This document shows positions 55,860 to 64,000 of a DNA stretch of 64,000 nucleotides, in pieces. This DNA comes from an uncultured Corynebacterium sp. (GTDB lineage Bacteria; Actinomycetota; Actinomycetes; Mycobacteriales; Mycobacteriaceae): contig NZ_CAMICL010000004.1 in NCBI RefSeq assembly GCF_946221105.1, forward strand, positions 20,324 to 84,323. Reading direction: 5' to 3'. Position numbers and translations under genes: made by a program. Each line of letters starts with the position of its first letter. The first letter of the stretch is position 1. A model generated the notes under the pieces. It was not told the DNA's origin and searched no databases. It saw nothing but the letters and a program-made list of their open reading frames with translations.

Positions 55860-57341
55860 ATGACGCAGTACACGATTCCGGCCGAAGGTCTCGTCGCAAA
55901 GCCAGCGCACGAGCTCGCCGCAATGATCCAGTCCGGCGAAGTCACCTCCCGCGAGGTCACGCAAGCCTTCCTCGACCGCATCGCTGAGGTCGACGACGAG
56001 CTGGGCGCCTTCCTGCACGTCGGCGCCGAGGAGGCGCTCGCGGCCGCGGACAAGGTGGACGAGCAGGTGAAAAACGGCGGAGAGCCAGCCTCCAAGCTTG
56101 CGGGTGTGCCGCTGGCGCTGAAGGACCTGCTGGTCACCACCGACGCGCCGACCACCGCCGCGTCGAAGATGCTCGAGGGCTACATGAGCCCGTACGACGC
56201 CACCGTGGTGGCCAAGCTGCGCGCGGCCGGCATCCCGATTCTGGGCAAGACCAACCTGGACGAGTTCGCCATGGGGTCGTCCACGGAGAACTCCGCGTAC
56301 AAGCAGACCAAGAACCCGCACGACCTGGAGCGCGTCCCGGGCGGCTCCGGCGGCGGCACCGCTGCGGCGCTCGCGTCCGGCGAGGCGCCGCTGGGCATCG
56401 GCACCGACACCGGCGGCTCGATCCGCCAGCCGGCGTCGCTGACCGGCACCGTGGGCGTGAAGCCGACCTACGGCGGCGTCTCCCGCTACGGCGTCATCGC
56501 CTGCGCGTCCTCGCTCGATCAGGTAGGCCCGTGCGCGAACAACGTGCTGGACACCGCGCTGCTGCACGAGATCATCGGCGGCCACGACGAGTTCGACGCC
56601 ACCTCCGTGGACCGCGAGGTCCCGGCGCTCGCCGACGCCGCACGTGAGGGCGCGAAGGGCGACCTGAAGGGTGTGAAGATCGGCCGCGTGAAGCAGTTCG
56701 AGCGCCCCGGCACGCAGGACGGCGTGAAGGACGCCATCGACAAGGCCTACGCGCAGCTTGAGGCGCAGGGCGCGGAGATCGTCGAGGTGGATTGCCCGAG
56801 CTTCGAAGACGTGATGGGCGCGTACTACCTGATCCAGACCTCTGAGGTCAGCTCCAACCTCGCGCGCTTTGACGGCATGCGTTACGGCCAGCGCGTCGGC
56901 GACGACGGCAGCCGCTCCGCCGAGGAAGTCATGGCCGCCACCCGCGGCGAGGGCTTCGGCGCGGAGGTCAAGCGCCGCATCATCCTGGGCACCTACGCGC
57001 TGTCCGTGGGCTACTACGACGCGTACTACCTGCAGGCGCAGCGCGTGCGCACCCTGGTGGCGCAGGACTTTGCCAAGGCATTCGAGCTTTGCGACGTCAT
57101 CGCCGCCCCGGCCGCTCCCACCACCGCGTTTAAGCTCGGCGACAAGGTGGACGACCCGCTGGCGATGTACAACTTCGACCTGTTCACGCTGCCGCTGAAC
57201 CTGGCCGGCCTGCCCGGCATGTCGGTGCCGGCAGGCGAGGCCTCCGACACCAACCTGCCGGTGGGCCTGCAGCTGATCGCCCCGGCCTTCGAGGACGCGC
57301 GCTTGTACCGCGTGGGTGCCGCTTTTGAAGCCGGCCGTTAA
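55860..57341 (+). CDS. gatA: Asp-tRNA(Asn)/Glu-tRNA(Gln) amidotransferase subunit A
   Basis: 493 residues, amidase-signature glutaminase supplying ammonia for tRNA amidation. Ser-cisSer-Lys catalytic triad: Lys in PLALKDLLVT, GGSGGGTAAALA and GTDTGGSIRQPAS. Forms an operon with gatC; gatB is 5 kb downstream. The MFS gene overlaps its 3' end by 26 nt. Confidence 0.95.
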   Translation: MTQYTIPAEGLVAKPAHELAAMIQSGEVTSREVTQAFLDRIAEVDDELGAFLHVGAEEALAAADKVDEQVKNGGEPASKLAGVPLALKDLLVTTDAPTTAASKMLEGYMSPYDATVVAKLRAAGIPILGKTNLDEFAMGSSTENSAYKQTKNPHDLERVPGGSGGGTAAALASGEAPLGIGTDTGGSIRQPASLTGTVGVKPTYGGVSRYGVIACASSLDQVGPCANNVLDTALLHEIIGGHDEFDATSVDREVPALADAAREGAKGDLKGVKIGRVKQFERPGTQDGVKDAIDKAYAQLEAQGAEIVEVDCPSFEDVMGAYYLIQTSEVSSNLARFDGMRYGQRVGDDGSRSAEEVMAATRGEGFGAEVKRRIILGTYALSVGYYDAYYLQAQRVRTLVAQDFAKAFELCDVIAAPAAPTTAFKLGDKVDDPLAMYNFDLFTLPLNLAGLPGMSVPAGEASDTNLPVGLQLIAPAFEDARLYRVGAAFEAGR

Positions 57342-58626
57342 CCCCTGGAATACCCTCGCAGCCCTGGCTGCGGGGTATTTTCTTGTCCTGATCGATCAGG
57401 GCTTCATGCCTGTGATCACGCCGCTGTTGCCTTTCGACGTCGGCTCCGCCGTGTGGCTGACCAGCATCTACCTGCTGTGCACAGTGGCCCCCATGCCGGC
57501 TACCGGCAAGCTTGGCGACACCTTCGGGCAACGCCGCGTCTTCCTCATCGGCTTGGCTATCTACGTGGCCGCGCTAGTGTTCGCGGGCGCGTCCTGGTCC
57601 TTCGGCTCACTGGTGGTGGCACGCGGATTGCAGGGGGTGGGTGCCGCGGTGTTCTTGCCGCAGGCGTTCGGCCTGATCCCGCGCGTGTTCGCGGAAGATA
57701 AGCAAGGCCGGGCGTTCGCCGCTTGGGGCGTGATCGGCTCGGTGGCGTCGCTGATCGGGCCGGTGGTCGGCGGGGCAGTGGCAGACGGCTTCGGTTGGCG
57801 CGCAGCGTTTTTCGCCCAAGCCGCGCTTGGTGCGATGGCGCTAGTCGCCGGACTGGCTGCCCTGCCGAGGTTGCCGCGCAGCGGCGAGCGGGTGACCCTG
57901 CTGCCGGTGCTGCTGTCCTTCGGCGGACTGGGGTTGCTGGTCTACGGCATCCAGTTCGGGCAGTGGCCCTCAATCCTCTTTGGCGCACTGCTGATCGGCG
58001 TGCTGGTGCTCTCCGCACGCAACGGCACCGACGACGGGTTCCTGCCCGTAGAGCTCATGCTGAACCGCTCGTTCGCGCTCGGCGCTCTGGGCGTGGCTGC
58101 GATGGGCTTTACCGTGGCGTCGATGTTTATCCCGCTGATGTACTGGCTGCAAACGGTTGCCGGCGCCTCGCCGACGGCATCCGGCGCGATCACCGCGCCG
58201 ATGTCCGTGTTCGCGCTCGTGCTCACCCCGGTGGCCGGGTACCTGACGGACCGGCGCGACCCGGGCAAGCTCTGCGCCGCGGGCTTCGCCGTCTCCGCGG
58301 CCGGGTTGGCGCTCGCCATCGCACTGATCCACACAGGGGCGGGCGTGTGGTGGTTTACCGCCGTGACCTCGCTTCTGGGCATCGGCGGCGCGTTCGTGTG
58401 GGCGCCAAACGCGGCGGTGACCATGCGCGGCATCCCCGAGCACGAAACTGGGGCGGCCTCCGGCTTGTACAACACTGCCCGACAGGTCGGCTCGGTGCTC
58501 GGCGTGGCTCTGGTGGGCGTGGTGCTCGCCTCCGGCGCCATCGAATCCACGGCCGGGTGGGCGCTCGCGCTGCCGTGCGCCGCGATGCTGATCGGGGCGG
58601 TGTCGTCGCTACGTCTTCGGGGGTAG
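57316..58626 (+). CDS. MFS transporter (14-TM drug exporter type)
   Basis: 436 residues with 12-14 membrane helices. Motif A is GKLGDTFGQRRVFL, and the multidrug motif C region is GVIGSVASLIGPVVGGAVAD. Start GTG 57316 (or TTG 57325) lies inside gatA. Efflux of a drug or metabolite is likely; substrate unknown. Confidence 0.85.
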   Translation: MPLLKPAVNPWNTLAALAAGYFLVLIDQGFMPVITPLLPFDVGSAVWLTSIYLLCTVAPMPATGKLGDTFGQRRVFLIGLAIYVAALVFAGASWSFGSLVVARGLQGVGAAVFLPQAFGLIPRVFAEDKQGRAFAAWGVIGSVASLIGPVVGGAVADGFGWRAAFFAQAALGAMALVAGLAALPRLPRSGERVTLLPVLLSFGGLGLLVYGIQFGQWPSILFGALLIGVLVLSARNGTDDGFLPVELMLNRSFALGALGVAAMGFTVASMFIPLMYWLQTVAGASPTASGAITAPMSVFALVLTPVAGYLTDRRDPGKLCAAGFAVSAAGLALAIALIHTGAGVWWFTAVTSLLGIGGAFVWAPNAAVTMRGIPEHETGAASGLYNTARQVGSVLGVALVGVVLASGAIESTAGWALALPCAAMLIGAVSSLRLRG

Positions 58627-58629
58627 CCT
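58624..58629 (+). promoter_or_regulatory. Leaderless -10 box of pfkA formed by the MFS stop codon
   Basis: TAGCCT, 7 nt before ATG 58637; TAG is the stop of the MFS gene. Confidence 0.55.
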
Positions 58630-58636
58630 GGCAAGT

Positions 58637-59668
<1,032 letters not shown>

Positions 59669-59684
59669 CGCCCGCGCGCACGCT

Positions 59685-60200
59685 ATGAGAAACCGCATCC
59701 CTGACCCCTGCCGTCTCCTCATCGTCGGCATTAACCCCGGCCGCCTCACCGAGGAGGTGGATGCGCCCTTTGCCTACCCGGGCAACCGCTTCTGGCCAGC
59801 GCTGGAGGCCGCGGGCATCACGCCGTACCGCGTCCACGCCAATGAGGGGCTTTCGGAGGAGGACGCGGCCATGCTCGCTGAGCGCGGCATCGGCTTTACT
59901 AACTTGGTGGGGCGCATGACGCCGAAAGCGTCCGACCTTTCCAAGGCGGAACTCGTTGAGGGAGGAGAGGTGGTGCGGGGCGTCGTCGAAAAGCATCAGC
60001 CCACAGCAGTCATGTTCGCAGGCATCGGGGCGTACCGCGATGCCTATCGACGACCAAAGGCCACCCGCGGCCTCCAGCCCGAAACCCTCGCCGGAGTGCC
60101 GGTGTGGGTGGTGGGCAACCCCAGCGGGCTCAACGCGCACGAGACGGTGGCCACGCTCGCCGAGAGCTACCGCGAGGTCTGGGAGGCGACCGGTTCCTGA
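59685..60200 (+). CDS. G/U mismatch-specific DNA glycosylase (Mug family)
   Basis: 171 residues. Removes uracil or related bases from G:U mispairs. Active-site LLIVGINPGRL with catalytic Asn, FTNLVGR, and the wedge/second motif VVGNPSGLNAH. Complements NucS in mismatch repair. The last 34 nt overlap the convergent PrsW-like gene. Confidence 0.9.
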   Translation: MRNRIPDPCRLLIVGINPGRLTEEVDAPFAYPGNRFWPALEAAGITPYRVHANEGLSEEDAAMLAERGIGFTNLVGRMTPKASDLSKAELVEGGEVVRGVVEKHQPTAVMFAGIGAYRDAYRRPKATRGLQPETLAGVPVWVVGNPSGLNAHETVATLAESYREVWEATGS

Positions 60201-60988
60201 CGGCCGATGCGGCAGGAGCGGCGATAGAGCCAGATGAGCAGCACCCAGAGCAGGACAGAGACTGCCAACATAGCCACAGTTCCGTAAGGGTCGGGAAGCT
60301 CACGGGAGCCGTTAAAGGCACCGTGGAGCGCGGCGGCCAGCACAAACCAGCCTGCGAGCCGGGAGAGACGCCAGCCGAGGGGCTGGTCGGTGCGGCACAA
60401 AAATACGCCGAGGCCCCACGCCGCCAGGCCGGTGTAGACCGCGTGAGCAAACGGCCCCACGACAACCATCACAAGCATAAAAATTGCGCCGTCGCGGTAC
60501 TCCGAGTGCAGATCCAGCGTCGCTTTAATCGCTGAATTGGTTACGATCTCGGCGACTGAGAAGCCGGCGCCGACCGCCATGCCGACCATCGCCGACTCGA
60601 CGGGTCGGCGCACCGGCGCGAAAGCGGCGATGACCAGTAACGCAGCCAGCAGTTTGGCAGTCTCCTCCGGAATCGAGGAAAACAGGTACGTAACAGCGTC
60701 GGGCAGCTGCTGCGCCGCATCGAGGTAAGCGGAGTTGACGAGTGGAACCACGCCGCACACGCCCACTGCTGCGATTACGCCAACCGGTAGCCACCACGAA
60801 GCTTCCGGCCGCCCAGGGTGCCGGCGCGATAGGAGCCACAGCGCCGCAACGGCGATGAGGACGAATGCCGCCGCTGCAGCGCCGAACGCAGGCGTCCACG
60901 GCACCTGGGTAAGTGCGTAGACGAACCGTCCTACACCCGCGAGGATTGCCAGGCCGCCGAGGGCTTGGAGTACGACGTTCGTTCGCAT
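60167..60988 (-). CDS. PrsW-like intramembrane metalloprotease
   Basis: 273 residues, about eight membrane helices. EExxK signature FSSIPEETAKLLAAL, then GAGFSVAEIVTN and GPFAHAVYTG, matching PrsW/CPBP-related glutamic-type intramembrane proteases that cleave anti-sigma factors. No anti-sigma gene is adjacent. Its ATG shares one base with the stop of the secreted protein gene, forming a two-gene operon. Confidence 0.85.
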   Translation of the reverse strand: MRTNVVLQALGGLAILAGVGRFVYALTQVPWTPAFGAAAAAFVLIAVAALWLLSRRHPGRPEASWWLPVGVIAAVGVCGVVPLVNSAYLDAAQQLPDAVTYLFSSIPEETAKLLAALLVIAAFAPVRRPVESAMVGMAVGAGFSVAEIVTNSAIKATLDLHSEYRDGAIFMLVMVVVGPFAHAVYTGLAAWGLGVFLCRTDQPLGWRLSRLAGWFVLAAALHGAFNGSRELPDPYGTVAMLAVSVLLWVLLIWLYRRSCRIGRQEPVASQTSR

Positions 60989-61500
60989 CAACGGGCCTCC
61001 TCAGCGACGAAGCGGTCGACGATCTCGCGGCCGTAGGTATCAGAAGCCGCGACGTATACCGTCAGGTTGTCGCGTTCGGTGGCGGCGATAGACACGCCGT
61101 CGCGGTGTACCGCATAGACACCGGAGGCAGGGTGATCGAGCTCGTCCGGGGTGATTCGTTCGCCATTCGACGCTAGCCAATACAAGCGCGTGACGGCGTT
61201 GGCGAGCTCGGCTTCATCGCCTAAAGAGTCTTCGGTGCGCAGCTGGATCCGCGTCTCGCCACAATCCCATTTCACCATGTCGGAGCCGCCGTCAGTTTGG
61301 GGGCACTGCAGCACCGAGCCGTCTGCGTTGCGCAGTGTGGCGCCACCCGCAGCCACCTCCGTGACTTCGGGGGCTTCGGGCTCGTCGCTTTGCGTTGTCG
61401 CCTGGGCCATGAACGGGGCCGCCAGGAGCAAAGCGCCGGCCGCCACGAGCCCTATGGTGCCGGTGCGGGTATTTCTGTCAGAAAAATCGGGGTATTTCAC
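60988..61500 (-). CDS. Exported hypothetical protein
   Basis: 170 residues. N-terminal transmembrane or signal segment (GTIGLVAAGALLLAAPFMAQA) followed by a soluble acidic domain with two cysteines (VLQCPQTDG ... VKWDCGETR) that could pair outside the cell. GTG 61500 has TATAGT 8 nt upstream. Coupled to the PrsW-like gene; possible substrate or partner, by position only. Confidence 0.7.
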   Translation of the reverse strand: MKYPDFSDRNTRTGTIGLVAAGALLLAAPFMAQATTQSDEPEAPEVTEVAAGGATLRNADGSVLQCPQTDGGSDMVKWDCGETRIQLRTEDSLGDEAELANAVTRLYWLASNGERITPDELDHPASGVYAVHRDGVSIAATERDNLTVYVAASDTYGREIVDRFVAEEAR

Positions 61501-61508
61501 TTGGAGAC

Positions 61509-61514
61509 ACTATA
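61509..61514 (-). promoter_or_regulatory. Leaderless -10 box of the exported protein gene
   Basis: TATAGT on the minus strand, 8 nt before GTG 61500. Confidence 0.5.
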
Positions 61515-61565
61515 GGGGACTGCTCTCTCATTCGCAGTGTGCAGCTATATGTACCGCCCCTGCAG

Positions 61566-61571
61566 TAGCAT
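61566..61571 (+). promoter_or_regulatory. Leaderless -10 box of the GNAT pseudogene
   Basis: TAGCAT, 7 nt before ATG 61579. Confidence 0.45.
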
Positions 61572-61578
61572 CGCTGAA

Positions 61579-62353
61579 ATGATGCTGCTTGAACAGATGG
61601 CGCGCGCGTACGAGGCGTGGATGCCACATCATCTACGCGAGTGGTACACCGCAGACGAGCGGCGTGAGCTCGCGGTGCAGGAGATGCGTCCGCAGGCCGA
61701 GCACACAGCAAACGCGGAGTTCGGCGCCGACTTCCGCGACCATCTGAAACCTCTCGGCGGGCCGGACGTGCCCGACCCGCTGGCGTGGGCGAACCGGCGC
61801 GTGTAGTTTGCGGACGGGCACTGGTGCATCGCCGGGATCCGCTTCCTGGGGCTGGACGCGCGCAAGCCGTTCGTGCACGTCGTCGCGACGTCCGTGCCAC
61901 CGCAGCACGACCGCATAGGCACGCACGCCACACAGCTGCACCGCGAGTTCGCGGACTTCGGCCCGCGGCAACGTCGCAAGGCAACAGCCCGAAGTACGTA
62001 CCTGGACGGAGGCCGCGACCCCGGAGCAGCTGCAAAGCTGCGCGGAGACCGGTGCGCTGTGCGCGATCGAGGTAGACGGGCAGCGCGCGGGCATCATCGC
62101 GGCAGCCCGCGACGACGCAAACGGCATGCGCGGCTTTCAGGTCTACGAGTTCCTCCTCGACGACAATGCCCGCGGTCGCGGCCTCGCACCCGTAGCTATG
62201 CAGTTGCGTTGCGACGTCCTGCCGGTCCAAACCGGCGACACATTGTGGGGGACGGTGCACGTGGGCAATGGGCCGTCGATAGGCAATGCGCTCGCTGTCG
62301 GCCGCGAGAAGACGGCGGCATTCGTGTGGGTGCAGAGACGGGGCGAGCTGTAG
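61579..62353 (+). pseudogene. GNAT N-acetyltransferase, disrupted by a stop and a frameshift
   Basis: The first frame reads from ATG 61579 to an in-frame TAG at 61804-61806, then continues coding (FADGHWCIAGIRFLGLDAR ... HREFADF). Near 61955 the coding frame shifts by one and continues as RTWTEAATPEQLQSCAETG, VDGQRAGIIAAARDD, VYEFLLDDNARGRGL, ending VHVGNGPSIGNALAVGREK. The last part is the GNAT acetyl-CoA loop and NxxSxxxxxxxGR signature. Two independent lesions make a sequencing error unlikely. The original substrate is unknown. Confidence 0.75.
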
Positions 62354-62376
62354 CGCGATGGCGCGGGGCGGGGCAG

Positions 62377-62382
62377 TAGACT
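62377..62382 (+). promoter_or_regulatory. Leaderless -10 box of gatB
   Basis: TAGACT, 7 nt before ATG 62390. Confidence 0.55.
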
Positions 62383-62389
62383 GATGCGC

Positions 62390-63892
62390 ATGACTGCGTA
62401 CGACCTGATGGATTACGACGAAGTACTCGAAAAGTACGACCCCGTGATGGGCCTTGAGGTGCACGTCGAGCTCGCCACCGAGACGAAGATGTTCTCCACC
62501 TCATCCGCCCACTTCGGCGCGGAGCCGAACACGAACATCGACCCGGTCTCGCTCGGGCTTCCCGGTGCGCTGCCGGTGGTCAACGCCAAGGGCGTGGAGT
62601 GGGCCATCAAGATCGGCCTGGCGCTGAACTGCAAGATCGCCGAGTCCTCGCGGTTCGCGCGCAAGAACTACTTCTACCCGGATCAGCCGAAGAACTACCA
62701 GATCTCCCAGTACGACGAGCCGATCGCCTACGACGGCTACCTGGACGTCGTGCTCGAGGACGGCACCGAGTGGCGCGTGGAAATCGAGCGCGCGCACATG
62801 GAGGAAGACACCGGCAAGCTCACCCACCTAGGATCCGCCTCCGGCCGCATCACCGGCGCCACCGCGTCGCTGGTGGACTGCAACCGCGCGGGTATCCCGC
62901 TGATCGAGATCGTGACCAAGCCGATCATCGGCGCCGGCGAGCGCGCCCCAGAGGTGGCCAAGGCCTACGTCGGTGCACTGCGCGAGCTGGTCAAGGCCCT
63001 CGGCGTCTCCGACGCGCGCATGGACCAGGGCAGCATGCGTTGCGACGCCAACGTGTCCCTGCGCCCGGTTGGCCAGGAAGAATTCGGCACCCGCACCGAG
63101 ACCAAGAACATCAACTCCCTGAAGTCTGTGGAGCAGGCCGTGCGCTTCGAGATGCAGCGCCAGGCAGCTGTCCTGCAGGACGGCGGGGAAGTGGTCCAGG
63201 AGACCCGCCACTACCAGGAGAAGGACGGCTCCACCTCCAAGGGGCGCCCCAAGGAAGAGGCGTCCGACTACCGCTACTTCAACGACCCGGACCTGCCGCC
63301 GGTGATCGCGAAGCCGGAGTGGGTCGAGGAAATCCGCGCGACCCTGCCGGAGCTGCCGTGGGTGCGCCGCGCGCGCATCCAGGAGGAGTGGCAGCTGCCG
63401 GAGAAGGAGTTCCGCGACCTGGTCAACGCCGGCGCGCTGGACCTGATCGTGGACACGGTCGAAGCCGGTGCCACGCCGGATGAGGCCCGCGCCTGGTGGG
63501 TCTCCTACATCAACGGCAAGGCCAACGAGGCAGGCAAGGACCTCGACGCGCTCGGCGTCACCCCGGGCGACGTGGCCCGCGTGGTGGAGCTGGTCAAGGA
63601 AGGCAAGCTGACCACCAAGCTGGGCCGCCAGGCCATCGACGGCGTCATCGCCGGCGAGGGTTCCGTCGACGAGGTCGTCGCCGCTCGCGGCCTGGAGGTC
63701 GTGCGCGACGACGGCGCGATTGAGAAGGCCGTCGACGAGGCGCTGGCCGCCAACCCGGACATCGTGGAGAAGTACCGCGCCGGCAACAAGAAGGTCACCG
63801 GCGCCATCGTCGGAGCCGTGATGAAGGCGACCCAGGGCAAGGCCGACCCGGGCCAGGTCAACCAACTCATCGCGAAGAAGCTCGCGGAATAG
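62390..63892 (+). CDS. gatB: Asp-tRNA(Asn)/Glu-tRNA(Gln) amidotransferase subunit B
   Basis: 500 residues, kinase and tRNA-binding subunit of GatCAB. Start GLEVHVELATETKMF, signature DCNRAGIPLIEIVTKP, MRCDANVSLRP, and a C-terminal YqeY-like tail (VTGAIVGAVMKATQGKADPGQVNQLI). It has its own promoter and lies 5 kb from gatCA, separated by MFS, pfkA, mug and PrsW genes. Confidence 0.96.
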   Translation: MTAYDLMDYDEVLEKYDPVMGLEVHVELATETKMFSTSSAHFGAEPNTNIDPVSLGLPGALPVVNAKGVEWAIKIGLALNCKIAESSRFARKNYFYPDQPKNYQISQYDEPIAYDGYLDVVLEDGTEWRVEIERAHMEEDTGKLTHLGSASGRITGATASLVDCNRAGIPLIEIVTKPIIGAGERAPEVAKAYVGALRELVKALGVSDARMDQGSMRCDANVSLRPVGQEEFGTRTETKNINSLKSVEQAVRFEMQRQAAVLQDGGEVVQETRHYQEKDGSTSKGRPKEEASDYRYFNDPDLPPVIAKPEWVEEIRATLPELPWVRRARIQEEWQLPEKEFRDLVNAGALDLIVDTVEAGATPDEARAWWVSYINGKANEAGKDLDALGVTPGDVARVVELVKEGKLTTKLGRQAIDGVIAGEGSVDEVVAARGLEVVRDDGAIEKAVDEALAANPDIVEKYRAGNKKVTGAIVGAVMKATQGKADPGQVNQLIAKKLAE

Positions 63893-64000
63893 CGCTATTC
63901 GGCTGCTCCGGCCGCAAATGGTGAAAGGCAGATGGTGAAAATCCTCGAAATTGGCGGGCGGGATCAAGCGGTTAATGCGCCACGATTGAATATTTGCTGG
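63893..64000. other. Intergenic end of window
   Basis: 108 bp after gatB with no supported gene, terminator or clear promoter. Confidence 0.5.

Noticed and set aside
61804..61806. TAG in the GNAT gene as a recoded or read-through codon
   Set aside because: A second lesion (frameshift near 61955) shows decay; no stem-loop or pyrrolysine genes.

Overview
ORGANISM. High-GC actinobacterium, almost certainly a Corynebacterium: corynebacterial-type atp operon with an AtpI-like gene and WecA upstream, rho-prfA-prmC-Sua5-wecA order, NucS instead of MutSL, GlgE/GlgB glucan genes, gatCA-pfkA-gatB, and IS1249-like transposase genes. Many genes start without a Shine-Dalgarno sequence but have a TAnnnT box 7-8 nt before the start codon, the actinobacterial leaderless arrangement. 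LAYOUT. 1-5.3 kb: truncated HNH/DUF222 endonuclease, an intergenic region with three copies of a 16-bp palindrome, a secreted membrane-anchored VWA protein, and a FadD-type acyl-CoA ligase. 5.3-11.4 kb: rho, prfA, prmC, threonylcarbamoyl-AMP synthase, WecA. 11.4-19.05 kb: full F1Fo ATP synthase operon (atpBEFHAGDC) closed by a strong terminator. 19.1-21.7 kb: DUF2550 protein, nucS, a small zinc-finger-like protein, a thiamine-binding-type protein, a thioredoxin/TPR co-chaperone. 21.7-26 kb: glgB and glgE. 26-31.2 kb: ABC ATPase, Nudix hydrolase, THUMP-like protein, cysteine desulfurase, GH25 lysozyme. 31.2-36.3 kb: spermidine-synthase-like protein and an ABC-2 exporter with its own NarL-type two-component system, linked by a shared palindrome. 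36.3-38.9 kb: copper island (CsoR, CopB-like ATPase, CsoR operator). 38.98 kb: mnmA. ISLAND (about 40.1-46.6 kb). An AT-richer accessory island sits between mnmA and ligA. It holds an IS3 remnant, two chimeric IS1249-like copies sharing a 478-bp direct repeat, and what I read as an undescribed antimicrobial-peptide system: two cassettes, each a Sec-exported precursor with a hydrophobic Cys-containing C-terminus followed by a 62-63 aa two-TM protein (putative immunity), plus a minus-strand operon of membrane histidine kinase, a 55-aa secreted peptide ending in a C-X8-C loop, and a LuxR-type response regulator. The peptide stop overlaps the regulator start (ATGA), so a peptide-sensing three-component switch controlling the two bacteriocin-like cassettes is the most economical reading. 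46.6-64 kb: a frameshifted gene at the island edge, a 3'-5' exonuclease, a Fic toxin with its SxxxEG antitoxin, a cyclase, ligA, a serine hydrolase with a winged-helix regulator and near-perfect operator, an ACT protein, a short cytochrome P450, gatC, gatA, an MFS transporter, pfkA, Mug glycosylase, a PrsW-like protease with a secreted partner, a GNAT pseudogene and gatB. Functions are assigned by reading motifs; no database search was possible.
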